DNA of 64,000 nucleotides from Paracyclopina nana (Eukaryota; Arthropoda; Copepoda; Cyclopoida; Cyclopettidae): assembly GCA_019096065.1 (NCBI GenBank), contig JAGUCH010000003.1, positions 5,704,001-5,768,000 on the forward strand. The letters are read 5' to 3'. Shown here piece after piece: positions 1 to 11,144 of this stretch. The position numbers and the translations under genes are program-made. Positions within the stretch are counted from its first letter, which is position 1. The number at the start of each line of letters is the position of its first letter. The notes beneath the pieces are model-generated. The model ran no database searches. It saw nothing but the letters and a program-made list of their open reading frames with translations, and had not been told where the DNA came from.

Positions 1-879
1 GCCGGCCGGCCACCTTTGGGCTGTGTTTGGGAACTGAGTTTTGAGAACGTTCTACTTATCAAAATCTACTACTCTGGTTTTCTTGTTCTCAGTTTTCTAC
101 TGTTTGCGCAAGAACCAAACTGAGAGTGTTTACTGCTGGTAAGTTAAGTGGTAGCTCAGTTTAGAAGGTATAGTGCGTACGGAGCAGTTATCCAGTATTC
201 CAGTTGTAGGATTGCTCAAACTTTTCTCGAACATACTTTTTGAACCGTGGTAATTGGTAAGACTTTTAAAACAAACTAATGCCTACCAACTCAAGTTTAT
301 TAGTGAAATTCAACGTAATTACGGTGGTAAAGAATGGTTACGTTGACAGTCGTATTTTTTCACTCTAAATTAGGGTATGATCATTATAGTCATCATTTCA
401 TTACATGGCGTATTTATCAGTTTTTAATATCGTTTTGCCTACTTTTTGTGAAAAAAACAAGACTGTGGCATTAGCCATAAATAATTAGATTAACCAGATA
501 ATGCTGCTGTCACAGAGACCACACATAATTTGTTCACGCCCCTGATCATCTGCAATTTTTATCATCAATACCGTATGAAGGAAGTGGGATGCATTGGGAA
601 AAATGGGAGTTCAAATCGCAGGACAGTCGAAGCTGTCCACTGTGCCGTGAACTGATATTCGTATTCACGTCGCGAAGATTGCTTCATTATAACTGCCAAC
701 GTTGAATAAGCTGCAACAATGGTCCGTTACAACCAATAACTTTGCTAATTCGCCAATTTTCCTTTGTTATCAATTCGGCCAAGATGAAGCATGCGTGCAT
801 AATTAAAAAAAGTCAACACTTTTGTTACAATAACAGTCTATTTCGCTTGCTTTTAATATTAATACTATTATTAGTAGTA
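1..879. other. No recognisable gene; left edge of window
   Basis: I see no convincing coding exon, RNA gene or repeat here. The sequence is AT-rich with short scattered ORFs without family resemblance. It lies downstream (3') of the minus-strand cuticle gene and may contain that gene's 3' UTR. Confidence 0.5.
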
Positions 880-2431
880 TTAGTAAAGTTGGGCATAGTA
901 TTGGCGTTTGTACTCGTATTGAGGATAATGGTGCTTGGGCCTGTATGGATCATAATGCAAGCTCTTCACCACTGGGTTGCTCGAATATGCTCCATGATGA
1001 GCATATGGAGCCTGACCATGGTAATGATGGCTCGGCTTCACAGGGTGCAACTCGTGCAGTTTCACTGGGACTGGCTTTTGGAAGCCGAGTGGAATCGGAG
1101 CCACTGACTTGGCTTGCTTGTGGTAATGACCATGATGAGGTGGAATGGGTGTTGCCGCGTGATGAGGAATTGGGGTTGGATGATACGGAGCTTGGTGGTG
1201 GTGATGGTGGTTGCCGTAAGGCGCGGGCGTTGGATGAATCGCTGGTTTAGGGTAGCTTACATGGTGAATGGAGTTGATGTCCTCGGGGACAGGTTTAGCC
1301 AATGCTGGATGGTGAACCCCATGCACTGGGTGATGTTCTGGGTGCAGTTGCACCAATTCTGGCTCTGGTGGAAGGGACAAGACTTCGCCGGTTTCCACAT
1401 CGATAACAGGGTGTTGGTTGAAGGGAGGATGGGAGTGAGGCTGATCGTAGCCTGGGTGAATGGGGAGAAGGCTGTGGGATCCGAGGGGATGGGTGTGGGT
1501 AGCAGGGTCGGCTAGAAGCAAGTCAGCTTCAGTGAGGAGTTCTGGTTTGATGCCGGGAATATTGGCTAGAACTGGTGGTAAAGCTTCTTGATGCGCGACC
1601 ACCGGAGCTACCACTGCTTCTGGCACTAGAGTGGCAGAGGTGGGCGGGGCCCTTCTCAACGAGGGGGGAGTGGACTCCACCACAGCCTGCAGTAGAGAAA
1701 ATTGCGTTATGCATCTTTTGATTTTAGCGTTCATTTGTCACCTGGAAGCCGTGAATCGGGTCTGCGGTGTAAGTGACAGTCCTGATGCTTCCATCAGAGT
1801 CAACAAAGCTGTATTTTCCCTTCACTACGTCTCCCTCTCTGGTTTCTGTGTGAGATTTCTGGTCGCCAGTGGTGGGGTCACTCACTCCATAATTGTAGTG
1901 GAAATTGGGATTGCTGGAGTGGTCGCCAACCACAATGGGTACAGCATTGGTCCCCGAGTTTGGAATGACCAACGTTGAAGGCGTGGCAGGGACGCGGTGC
2001 ACAGGTGCAAATTCAGGTGGCACGACAGCGGGGAAGAGTTGTTGCTCTGAAAACATTATCAATGAAAAAATGTCGTGAAACAAATTTATGCGCGCATATT
2101 AGCAGTCGTATTTTTCACAATTACCAAGGGCTTGGGCTACTTCAGGGAGAGGTTGCAGGTCCTCAATTATAGGCTCTTCGGGAACAGCAGGCGTGGCCAG
2201 GAGGAAAGGAGGGTGCGGCGTGGTGACAGCAGGAGGCGGGGCCCTTCCCGTGGGCGTGGGGGCAAATTGAAAAGCAGGCTCGGGTGGGACTGCGGGCTCA
2301 GCAGTCAAAGTGGGAAAGTGGGGGAAAGGGGCCGGTTCCCCTCGGTTGGTAATGAGCACTTGAGCCTCGCTGTCAGCCCATAGCGCGTTGAAATTACCCA
2401 GGGTGATTAAGAGGCCCAATAAAAGCCGCAT
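880..2431 (-). CDS. RR-2 type cuticle protein with His/Pro-rich tail
   Basis: Structural protein of the arthropod exoskeleton, predicted to be secreted and to bind chitin. Three exons in sense order: 2431-2125, 2046-1742, 1686-880, joined through GT-AG introns of 78 and 55 bp, giving 472 residues. The ATG at 2431 opens a signal peptide ([19 protein letters not shown]); an upstream in-frame TTG was not used. Exon 2 carries the Rebers-Riddiford consensus with [38 protein letters not shown] and YTADPIHGF, typical of the RR-2 subclass (Pfam Chitin_bind_4). Exon 3 continues AVVES and becomes a long low-complexity region rich in His, Pro and Tyr with HHHHH runs, suggesting a sclerotised or metal-binding cuticle. 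The family is certain; the exact member is not. Confidence 0.9.
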
Positions 2432-4655
2432 TTTTCTTGGCAAACTATCTATAGTAACTTTGAAAAGTTTGCGAATGTAGTAGTATGTTAAAGAGGCTAC
2501 CTAAAGTATTTGAAGTGACTCCTACGGGTTGCGTTGAGGGACTGCTTCAATTTCACACGAAGACGAATCCATGAGATCAGTTATTAAGCGCGCGTTTAGC
2601 GCATCGATCGTGATGCATTGGGAGTCAAACCGCGGAAACGTTTTTGTGTGGATTATTGTTGTCTAGCTAAGTATAACTAGCCACTCGAATGACGCATTTT
2701 TGTTCAAATTAATGAATCTTCTTCCATTTCTTGAGAGCGATGACAAAAATGATGATTTGGTTACGGACATAAATGACAAGCTTCGCATATAGAGGCCTTT
2801 AAAGCGATCGCTTTGACTTTACACACAATGAAACAATTCTTAGGCAAAAGGAAGTCATCATCAATCACTACCGAGCAAACTTTTGGGGCAATTTCTATTT
2901 GGCCCTGTTGCCAAGAATATGCTTTTAACGAGCAGCACTGGCAAAAAAAGGACCTTGCCTTGTTGCACTTTGATACACAGACGAACTATAGTATGTAGCA
3001 CATTTGACAAGATTATGACCTTTGGAAATGCAAAAGTTTTGAACTTTGATGAACTCTCAATGATGACGTTTCTCGTGATCGTTAAAGAGTATAAAAAATG
3101 GTTGACATCTCTTCATGCTCTGCAGGATAATCACATAGGAAATGTGTATGCAAAGCACTATTTTTATAGGTGTAAACTTGAGTGCAAATTTAGGCCTATA
3201 TTATTGTTGCCAATTCGCACAAAATGTACAGCATATGCATGTTACTACACTTTGAGCTCGCGTTTTGCCTTGGTAATTAAATTGAAAAAAAAGTCCTTAT
3301 AGTAGAAAACAGCGTCAGTTGGTCGAATTCTTCTGGACAATGCTAAACTAGGCTTCCTCTATATGTAGTAATTTGTCATTGCTCTGTTGATGCTCAAGAT
3401 TAGAAACGGAAGTAGATTGGTCTGCCAGCTGATTAGATGAACATTGAACTAAGCATGCATGCGAGCAATCAAAGAAGCAGATGTTGCCAAAAAATTGCCT
3501 TCATAATATCTTTATTAGTGATTTTCTGATGATTTTGCGGAAAAGAAATTTGGCAGCGTGACCTCGAAAAACTTCGTTCGCGTTGCTGATGACTGCGTTC
3601 ATTCGTAAATGTCTTGGTCTTTCAGACCACATATGTTGTCATAGCATACTCCTATGTTTGCCTTGGGCTGCTTAACCTATATACACATATTTTTGGGGCC
3701 GCTTGAAAACAATTCTTACTTTAGCCCAGCAAAATGATTTTCTTTGGCAAAACAAGCAAATTATTACATAAAAAAAACGTTTCTGTCCTCAATAACTTAA
3801 AATGAGATCAGGCGCATAAACTCGACTGATAACTGTAATTGTGATTTAACTACATAGTGTGCCCAAAAACACCACCACCAGGTGGTGAATGAATTTTGGC
3901 TCCAAATTGAGGCAAATCGTTTGAATTACGAGTCCAAAAATTAGATATTTGGAGCAGCAGCGTCAAAAACATATTCTTGCAACATAGGAGGATTTGCCAT
4001 TCTTCAGAGCATGTATATATACTAGGCATGGCATTTGGTGAGTGATTACCATTCATCTGCATTTCCCAAAAAATGGGAGATCAAGGATGTTGCAGTGAAA
4101 AACCCTGTGTTTTCATTAACCAAACTCGAGTTGCAACGCCCCTAGAAAATAGCTAATAGTGAATTTGGGAGTCTTGTCAATCTCCTCATAAGGCTAATGT
4201 ATTTTGTTTTGAGTAACTTCCTTGCTTTTTGAGAGACTTCTTCCGTGCATCATTGCAGCCTGACCTAACGTGAATTCTTCGCATATATGAGCAACCATTA
4301 GACCTCATTTGCGACCCAAATCGACCAATTAGCTATATTCGAATGCACATCAATTTACTGCTTTTTAAACTGTTATGTTAGGCATTCGCGTATAAATTAC
4401 TGATGCGCCATTCCACGCGGTTGCTCTCAATAGATGGAATCTTTATTTCCAGCAATAATTCACACATGATTATTCATCTCCAGCAAGAATTATTGCATTC
4501 AATTATTTGTGCGGCACGTTTTGCGACGCGTTTTTTTTTTCACCTGCTCCCTTCCGTTACATTAATTTTAAGAGCACAGAGGCATGACTTCAATTTTGCG
4601 ATCTTATTGCAGATATCTGTATTTTTATTGTAAATAACATACAATGATTTTGTTT
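2432..4655. other. Intergenic, no supported gene
   Basis: About 2.2 kb of AT-rich sequence between the cuticle gene (upstream side) and the 3' end of the transporter gene. The longest open frame (about 2883-3302, +) starts at TTG, has no domain resemblance and no splice context, so I left it out. It should include the cuticle gene promoter just above 2431 and transporter 3' UTR just below 4656. Confidence 0.5.
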
Positions 4656-6831
4656 TTAACCGGCAGCTTGCTTGGCATGGTTTTCATTGGAAGTTTTACT
4701 CCAATTTTGAGGCTCAGAAGATCCAAAAAATAAATAGACCAAACCCCCAAAAATGCAAATGCCAGCCGAGATGTCGTATACACTGATCCACTCTTCTCTA
4801 GTGCCCTGGAATTATAGTTTCATATTGTTTTAAAACTTGATGTAGTTTTTTTGCGATTTAGGTGCTCACATTTGGAGTCATGTATGCGACGATGAGCGGC
4901 GTGATGAATCCAGGCATTTGAGCCATCGTATTAGTGATTCCAAATGCGAGGCCAGTAAATGGTCCAGCTAAATCACTGTGGGACAGCAGAAATCCTCCTG
5001 CAGTGCTAAGGTTCAAAAAGCTAACAGTGAGGACAATCAAAAAGATGGCCCCAATTTTGTCTTCAGGCCGGAGGAAATGCAAGCTAAATGTGCAAAACGC
5101 TGGCACGAAAAAAGCCACTGAATTGAAGAGCTTCCTCAAATTTGTAAGTGACATGATATCCTTCATCTTCAAAAAGTCAAATAACTTTCCTGCAAAGCTC
5201 ATGCACATCATGCCAACATAGGGCAACGAGGACATAACCCCAATCTATGAAAGTGACAATTTATTGGAAAATCTGTTAGATAAGAAGACCAACTTACTTG
5301 CGTGATGTTCATCTCGAAAACATCCTTAGCCAAAATCGGAATGTTGATGGCAGTAAGGTAAAAGCACCAAGAAAACGATACGTGAGTCAACCATAGTGCA
5401 TGCAATGGCACCGATTTTGCGACAGCTTTCCAGTTGACGTTTAGCTGACCTTTAACCTTTACCTCGCGATTGTAGGTCAAATACTTCAATTCTTCAACAG
5501 AAATGTTTGGATGATCTTTTGGGTTGTTGTAGGTCTTCCAATAAAGTAGAATTGATGTGATAAGTCCAGTTGCTCCAGGCACATAAAATATCAGGGGCCA
5601 TCCTCCATCATAGTCTATTTGACAAAGGGCACTCGATAGAGGATAATTGACAACACCCAACCAGAAATTCTGAGCCCTCATACGCCAAAAAAACTCTTAG
5701 TGAAACTTATACGTTTTATCAACATTGAGTTTTAGTCATTATGTAACATTAACTGCCTTGACACCTAGGTAAAATCGGAAATACCCATTTTCCTTGTCAC
5801 ATTCGATTTTTTCCAATTTTTTTACATAGGTGGTATGGAAGTTAATGTTACATAACGACATAAACTCAACCTGGGTAAAACGAAGGAGTGCTAACACGTC
5901 AAAATAACTTTCAGAAAATTTGGGAAAATTTCTGGTTGGGCAGTTGCAGTAGGAATTGCAGCCGAAACTATGCTCATTAATGTAGCCGTTTCGTCTGGAC
6001 CTGACCAAATTGAGAACAAGTTGTACACACTGGGCATGGCAAGGCCTGACAGAATGCCCTGAGCCATGCGCAAAGTAAATGCAGCCCAAGGATTCAATCT
6101 GAAATGCCATCAATTTTGCAACTAAATCAATAACTTGGCGGTAATATATTTACCAACCTAATAGAAGGTGGCAGCAATATGCTACCGATTGACATGAAAG
6201 CAATCCCTGACAGGAGGCCTAATTTCCCTCCGAATTTATCTGCAACGTATCCCCCAATTATTTGGGTGCTAAAGTATCCGTAGAAGAATGCACTCAGCAA
6301 ATTTCCTTGCATTTTCTTATCGAAAAGTTGCTCATCCTATCGATACAAAGTTATGAAACCTCGGGATTTTCAATGAGAAGCCGTTTTACCCCGAAGTAGT
6401 CTTGAACTATGGTTCCATTAGTTGTCAAGCAAACCAAGCCAATTGACATATTAAACCTCAAAAGGAAAAGGTGAAAAACGCATGCAAATGACAGGATCAC
6501 CAAAGTGAGTCTGCAAGAGTTGAGGAGAGGTGGCTTCTTTTCATCACTAGCTCCATCTGAAATCGGCTTTCATCAATGATCTTACTTTAAAATGAATGAT
6601 TGCAAAACTTACGTTTTTCTCCTGGAAATTCAGATTTACTATCCATTGTGACCGAGTGAATTGGATGAACTTGTGGAACTGAAGCTTGTATAGAATTGCT
6701 ACATCACTAAGGTTCAGGAAACAATCGTTGTACAAGAAATAAAGAATAACAAAGCGTTACAATTGACCTACTGAAAAGTCAAAGTGTCCAGAGTTGTCTG
6801 CTTCCTCTACAAAGAATCTTTTAAGCTTCAT
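4656..6831 (-). CDS. SLC17-family anion transporter (sialin / phosphate cotransporter-like, MFS)
   Basis: Twelve-TM major facilitator of the SLC17 group (sialin, vesicular glutamate and Na/phosphate transporters). Eight exons in sense order: 6831-6768, 6678-6613, 6556-6390, 6336-6158, 6098-about 5909, 5669-5298, 5244-4870, 4805-4656; about 520 residues, near family size. Visible family blocks: RFNMSIGLVCLT after TM1, GNLLSAFFYGYFSTQIIGGYVADKFGGK (MFS loop), ARMAQG-like RMAQGILSGLAMPS, LTHVSFSWCFYL, then GTREEWISVYDIS and a final TM. The exon 5/6 junction is uncertain: an imperfect palindrome covers exactly this intron and the exon edges, and the chosen donor adds about ten residues not expected in the family. 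Exons 1 and 2 (N-terminal cytoplasmic tail) rest on splice signals alone. Substrate cannot be told from sequence. Confidence 0.85.
5655..5945. repeat. Imperfect palindrome (about 130-bp arms) across transporter intron 5
   Basis: The plus strand from about 5655 (CCAACCAGAAATT at 5659) inward, and the reverse complement from about 5945 inward, share an ordered series of matches: the CCAACCAGAAATT start, a CGTTTTA block, TTGAGTTT-A-TC, and a near-perfect TTATGTAACATTAACT core (about 5738-5754 against 5838-5856), then CACCTA-GTAAAA. The centre lies near 5800. The outer ends overlap exon 6 start and exon 5 end, so the right arm holds an inverted, diverged copy of the exon 6 acceptor region. It is either an inverted duplication within the gene or a MITE-like hairpin plus local duplication. 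Confidence 0.7.
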
Positions 6832-6989
6832 GTCTAAATTCAAGTAGATAAATAAAATTCTGTGTTTTTGGCGTTCATGCCAATTTCAACAATCGAAACG
6901 CGCTTATATGATTTTTAAAAAATCGGGCAGTGTCGTGACTCATGCTTGAAACGAGAAAAGGATTGGCTGGTTTATTATCAGGCGCACAT

Positions 6990-7905
6990 TTACACAATTT
7001 TCTCCATTTCTTTGGCATAAGAGATTGCCATGGCTGCTAATTCCTTGCTAGGCAGCTCCATCTCGGTTGACTTTTTCTTGTCATCAGGCAAAAATCGGAT
7101 CCTCTTTGTCTTCTTATCCGAAATCCACTCCCTAGCATTGACATAATTTTCCAACTCATTATTTTCCAATTGAAGCATTTTCCTGCACTCCTCCGCATCG
7201 ATGTCTTCATATGCCTTCTCCATGCATGATGCTATATGTAACAAGGTTGGATTTTTTTATCGATGTAGTCTTTAGGCAAATCAATCTTACCAATTTCATC
7301 CCTAATTGTGACCAAAAGGATGTCGATGAAGAATCTGTAAGATTCTGCGGGAACATTGTATCGCGTGTCGATGACCTTGTTGTATTTGCCTTCCATGATG
7401 AACTGCTCCATCTGGACAGGATTTTCAATGTAGGGATTGCTCAAAAGCACATCAGGAGGCAACAACTCCAGCTCTGTGTGGAAGTCACCAAGTCTGTTTT
7501 GGGATAGGAGGCAGAGCAAATTCAAGCCCAGGAGCTCATACATTCTTGAGGATTCGGGAAGGGAGCTGGACTGATCAGTGTACATTGCCTTTAAGATTGA
7601 CATGTATCGCTCAAATGCTGCAACATCCTTGGCTGCAACACTGTATTGAGCTCCAATTTCGTACACTTCTCGAGTCAGGAGAAGCTCCTGAAAGGAAGAT
7701 AGATAGAATTTTTGAAAAAGAAACCAATTGATGAGCGCCTTACCCTTTCACTGGCGGTCTTTTCCCCATCTAGGAGAATAGTGAAGCCTATTTTGAGCTC
7801 AGAGAGAAGTTGCTTTGTCTCCGCGAGCTTCCTTCCTTCCCAAGCCTTTTTCAAGGTCTCGTACTTAGCCAAGAGTGAATTGAAAGAATGGTCTGAGCCA
7901 GTCAT
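6990..7905 (-). CDS. PSMD8: 26S proteasome non-ATPase regulatory subunit 8 (Rpn12)
   Basis: Lid subunit of the 19S regulatory particle of the 26S proteasome. Three exons in sense order: 7905-7744, 7687-7291, 7231-6990; 266 residues, the usual length for PSMD8. Conserved stretches include REVYEIGAQYSV, FERYMSILKAMY, LPESSRMYELLGLNLLCLLS, NRLGDFHTELELLP, PVQMEQFIMEGKYNKV, VPAESYRFFIDILL and, across the last junction, TIRDEIASCMEKAYE, which matches the family (DEIAGCIEKAYE) and fixes the splice. The C-terminal region carries the PCI/CSN8-type fold. ATG at 7905 was chosen; an in-frame TTG lies ten codons upstream directly after an acceptor-like TTTTGCAG, so a further 5' exon is possible. Confidence 0.93.
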
Positions 7906-9003
7906 ATTTCCAGAGCTATCTTTTTCTTCCAGCAAAACTGCAAAAGTATCTCTTCTTCAATGAGCCGATGATGACTTTTCAAAACACAGTGCTGACAACA
8001 ATAGCATATCGAAAAATGAACCGAGCTAAGCCTCTTTTGTAGCAGACATAATGAAAACAGCAATTCATAGAAATTATGAGAATACAAACAATAACTCTAA
8101 TTATAATTTCTTAAAACCATCATAAATTTTCAGCAGCGCAAAAGTTAAGGCATAAGTATTTCCAGCTAATTAACATTCAAATTAGCCTTAAATCATGTAT
8201 GACAGTTTCCCATACTGATTTTTAAGAGGTGATTTTTGTGGCTTTAAGTTCTCATCTTTTTTCCGTAAAGCGCAATCAGCACTCAGCAAGAACTCAGAAG
8301 TCAGTAGGCACTTTTAAGCAAATTGGCTTAATTCAAATTTTTTAATATAGGATGATATGATAATTTTGTGATAAATCGCTTCGGTTCGTGTTGACCATCA
8401 GAGAGTTGTCAGATAGTCACTATCAGCTACCTCAACAATTGTGGCTCTTATCGCTAAGTGCTTTTGCTCTCCGCTAATGTCCAGTCGCCATAATTGCTAA
8501 GTAAAAAGAAGAAAGGTTATGTTCCAAGAAAAACAACCTTTGAAAAATTGATATTGCCGACCAAAAGAGCTATTGATCTCCCGCATGAAATATGACCTGT
8601 GATTGCTTAGCTGCACAAGAGGACTTTCCTTTGTAACTGTGTAGGCCAAAACCTGCCGGCGTTGGAGTGCCAGTTGACGTTTGTTTTCAGCGCGGTGCGT
8701 TGTTCGTCGGGACTTAGCTCTGAATTCTGAAGACTACACCACTGCATTGCATTCTGGTGTGTCCGCCTAATTTTTGAACCTACTACTTGGATTTGCACGT
8801 GCTATGCTAGCTATTTGAGTTGGTGAGGAAAAGCTTTGCCGCATAATTGTATAAACGCTCGCTTCAACATATAAAAAGGGCTTTCTCTACTGCAGGATGC
8901 TAGCTCACTGTTCTTGAGCTTGTTGCCGCACTTGCAGCTGCTCCATTCGCATTTGGAGATGATGACGGCGAAGACACTAACAAAGGCAAAGTGACACCGT
9001 GAA
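7906..9003. other. Divergent intergenic region, PSMD8 / galactosyltransferase
   Basis: About 1.1 kb between two divergently oriented genes, presumably holding both promoters and 5' UTRs. I found no coding exon with family resemblance; small ORFs on the minus strand (8607-8798, 8811-9032) look random. No clear TATA or repeat unit was identified. Confidence 0.5.
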
Positions 9004-10158
9004 ATGTGGGAGATTCCATACATTAGGGTCAAGTGGAAGAGTCATTGTCAGAGAGTACTGATTGCTCTTCTACTCCTTTTACTGATCCACCCTAAACGGT
9101 TCTCAGAGTCATGGATATTCACTAAGGGCCTGAAGGCTCATGAAATCATAGATGCGTTGACTCCCAATGCTGTCACGGTGAACGCATATCAAGAAAAATG
9201 CCCCCTTTCTATGGAGCCACTTGCGCATTGGACACCGCCTGAACAAAATGACAAAAGCAATCTGCTTAAAGTGTCTGTCGGGGGGAAATGGAGACCAATC
9301 GATTGTCAGCCTCGCTTTGACAGTAAATTGCCATCATTTAAATAGGTCGTTTATTATAACCCGATTTTTGTCTTGTAGCTACGGTTGTGGTGCCTTATAG
9401 GAATAGGCCAGAACATTTGGAAGCCTTTTTACAACGGATCCACCCCTTCCTTCAAGCACAAAATATAAGCTACTCAATCTACGTTGTGGAGCAACTGCAA
9501 GGAAAGTTGTTCAACCGAGCAAAGCTTTTCAATGTGGGAGCTTTGGAGGCTCAGGTATTGACAAATAGGCGTTATTACTGCATACTTATTTAATTGAGCC
9601 CATTGACTCTAGAAAGTGAGGAAGACATCCAAGCAATGTTTCATATTTCATGACGTCGATCTACTACCACTAAATGCTCAAAACCTGTACGCTTGCTCAA
9701 GGCTACCCACTCATTTGTCCACGTTTGTTGACACATTTAGATTCAATTTGCCATATATGACCCTCTTTGGGGGAGCCATTGCCATATCACAAGACACATT
9801 TCAGGCTGTGAATGGGTTCTCAAACAGATTTTCAGGTATTTTTCGAACCCCATCATTACTTACAGAAATGCTTTTATTTCAAGTTGGTTTCAACCATCTA
9901 GGCTGGGGTGGGGAAGATGATGATTTTTGGATGAACCGGCTGTCACCGTACACTAACAAGGCTATGCTACGATATGACCACTCCATTGCCAAGTACGAAA
10001 TGTTGCACCACGCAAAAGAAAGCCCTTCAGAGGATCGATTTATGAAGCTGGAAAAAGGCCGGTTCGAAGCAGAAGAGGATGGACTTAACAACGCTAACTA
10101 CAGCGTGATATCTTACGTAGAAAGAGAACTTTATACACACATTCTAGTTGCTTTGTGA
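9004..10158 (+). CDS. Beta-1,4-galactosyltransferase family (B4GALT / B4GALNAC type)
   Basis: Type II Golgi glycosyltransferase (family GT7) that adds Gal or GalNAc in beta-1,4 linkage to GlcNAc. Four exons: 9004-9322, 9379-9554, 9613-9835, 9902-10158; 324 residues. A short cytoplasmic tail is followed by one membrane anchor (VLIALLLLLLI). Motifs in order: GGKWRPIDCQPRF, VVPYRNRPEHL, FYVVEQ-like IYVVEQ, FNRAKLFNVGALEA, FHDVDLLP (metal-binding DxD-type), LPYMTLFGGAIAIS, NGFSNRFSGWGGEDDDFW (catalytic loop, split by an intron) and DGLNNANYSV. The first donor (after F-D) was preferred because it joins RFD directly to TVVVPYRNR as in the family. Donor sugar specificity cannot be read. The stop is 25 bp from the selenoprotein K SECIS on the other strand. 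Confidence 0.93.
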
Positions 10159-10182
10159 AATACATAAGCTGTGATCACATCA

Positions 10183-10248
10183 TTCTGCACATCAGTCAAC
10201 CAAATTTTCGGACGAAATTTCTCCAGCTGACGTCATCACATTGCAAAA
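10183..10248 (-). promoter_or_regulatory. SECIS element (type II-like) of selenoprotein K mRNA
   Basis: Read on the minus strand, 61 nt after the SelK stop. Helix I pairs TTTTGCA (10248-10242) with TGCAGAA (10189-10183). The SECIS core is ATGAC (10236-10232) opposite CTGATG (10195-10190), giving the non-Watson-Crick GA quartet. Helix II is ten pairs, GTCAGCTGGA with TTTGGTTGAC. An apical AAA (10220-10218) is followed by a mini-stem TTTCG-TC-CGAAA, as in type II SECIS. This is a hand fold, but every diagnostic feature is present and in the right order. Confidence 0.88.
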
Positions 10249-10308
10249 CTTGAAATCACTTAGAAAATTGGCGCTGCAGCGAAATTGTTGCTATTTCGGC
10301 TGCATAGC

Positions 10309-10590
10309 TTAACCTCATCCACCTCCTCCCATCATGGGTGGTGGGCCAACCCCTCCGGATCCCCCTCCAAAGCCACCAAATCTTCTTCTTGGGGCTGGTG
10401 GAGGCCCGCGACCTCCAGTAGAACGGTAATCTGTTGTATATCTGTCGCCTTTCCCATTCGAGTCGGGATTTATGAGGGTCCGAAAAAACAAAACTATCAC
10501 GTTCACAAAGCCCCAGAAGAGGTCAGTCAAGGCACCGAAGCTCCATGGCCTCGATTCGAGGACACGGCCGTCACCAGAGATGTACACCAT
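10309..10590 (-). CDS. SELENOK: Selenoprotein K with recoded UGA (Sec) as penultimate sense codon
   Basis: Small ER membrane protein acting in ER-associated degradation and in DHHC6-dependent palmitoylation, by family knowledge. The frame starts MVYISGDGRVLESRPWSFG, has one membrane segment (LTDLFWGFVNVIVLFFRTL) and a Gly/Pro/Arg-rich tail ending GPPPMMGGGG. It then reads TGA (10317-10315), GGT, TAA, i.e. ...GGGG-U-G-stop, matching the family ending (GGUGR in vertebrates). Translated with Sec it is 93 residues, the family length; ordinary ORF calling would stop at the TGA and lose two residues. A SECIS lies just downstream. It is a single exon, convergent with the galactosyltransferase, whose 3' end its UTR probably overlaps. 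Confidence 0.93.
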
Positions 10591-11144
10591 CTTCGTTTTT
10601 AAAGAATTATGAAATCAAAAATGAGCCATTTACGACGTATTTTAGGTTACCTCAGCGTGAAAATAATTTGCGATGAATAATTGACAACTTTCTGCCTTCT
10701 CAAGAACTGAACTGAGAGATCGAACTAAGACAAGCTCTTAATGATACCTGCTTAATTGGTAGCATATTAGCAATTCATTACCATAATCTGCCAAAAATTG
10801 AAGCATTTTATTTGGAAGATCCCTAGAAGGGATGTTATGCTTTTCGTGTCACTCTTCATATTTTGGAAGCCATTTTTGTAAACGGTAGCCAAAAGCCTTA
10901 AATATAACTGGTCGGTTTTCATTTAGCCAATCAAAAAACGAGCCACGTAGACAAGTGGACCAATGACAATCGTTTTCAATCAAAAACAAATTCAGCGTTG
11001 CCAGACTTTACTTTACTATGACATTTATGACATTTTTTGGAAATAATATCGTAGCAGTAGAACATTATCTTCTAAATTAGCCTGGTAACGAGTTACCTTA
11101 AGCAATTTTTTGTCAAGTGAATTTAAGAGATAGTGTGCAAGGAA
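10591..11144. other. Divergent intergenic region, SELENOK / ABCB8
   Basis: About 550 bp between divergent start codons, likely a shared or back-to-back promoter region with 5' UTRs. No coding exon or repeat recognised. Confidence 0.5.

Noticed and set aside
590-640. GGGAGTTCAAATC, looking like a tRNA T-arm / B box
   Set aside because: No matching acceptor stem, D-arm or anticodon arm could be drawn; no tRNA gene was found anywhere in the window by eye.
742-1515. Plus-strand ORFs opposite the cuticle gene
   Set aside because: Shadows of the His/Pro-rich exon; no domain or start context.
2883-3302. 139-codon plus-strand frame
   Set aside because: Starts at TTG, no family resemblance, low-complexity AT-rich context.
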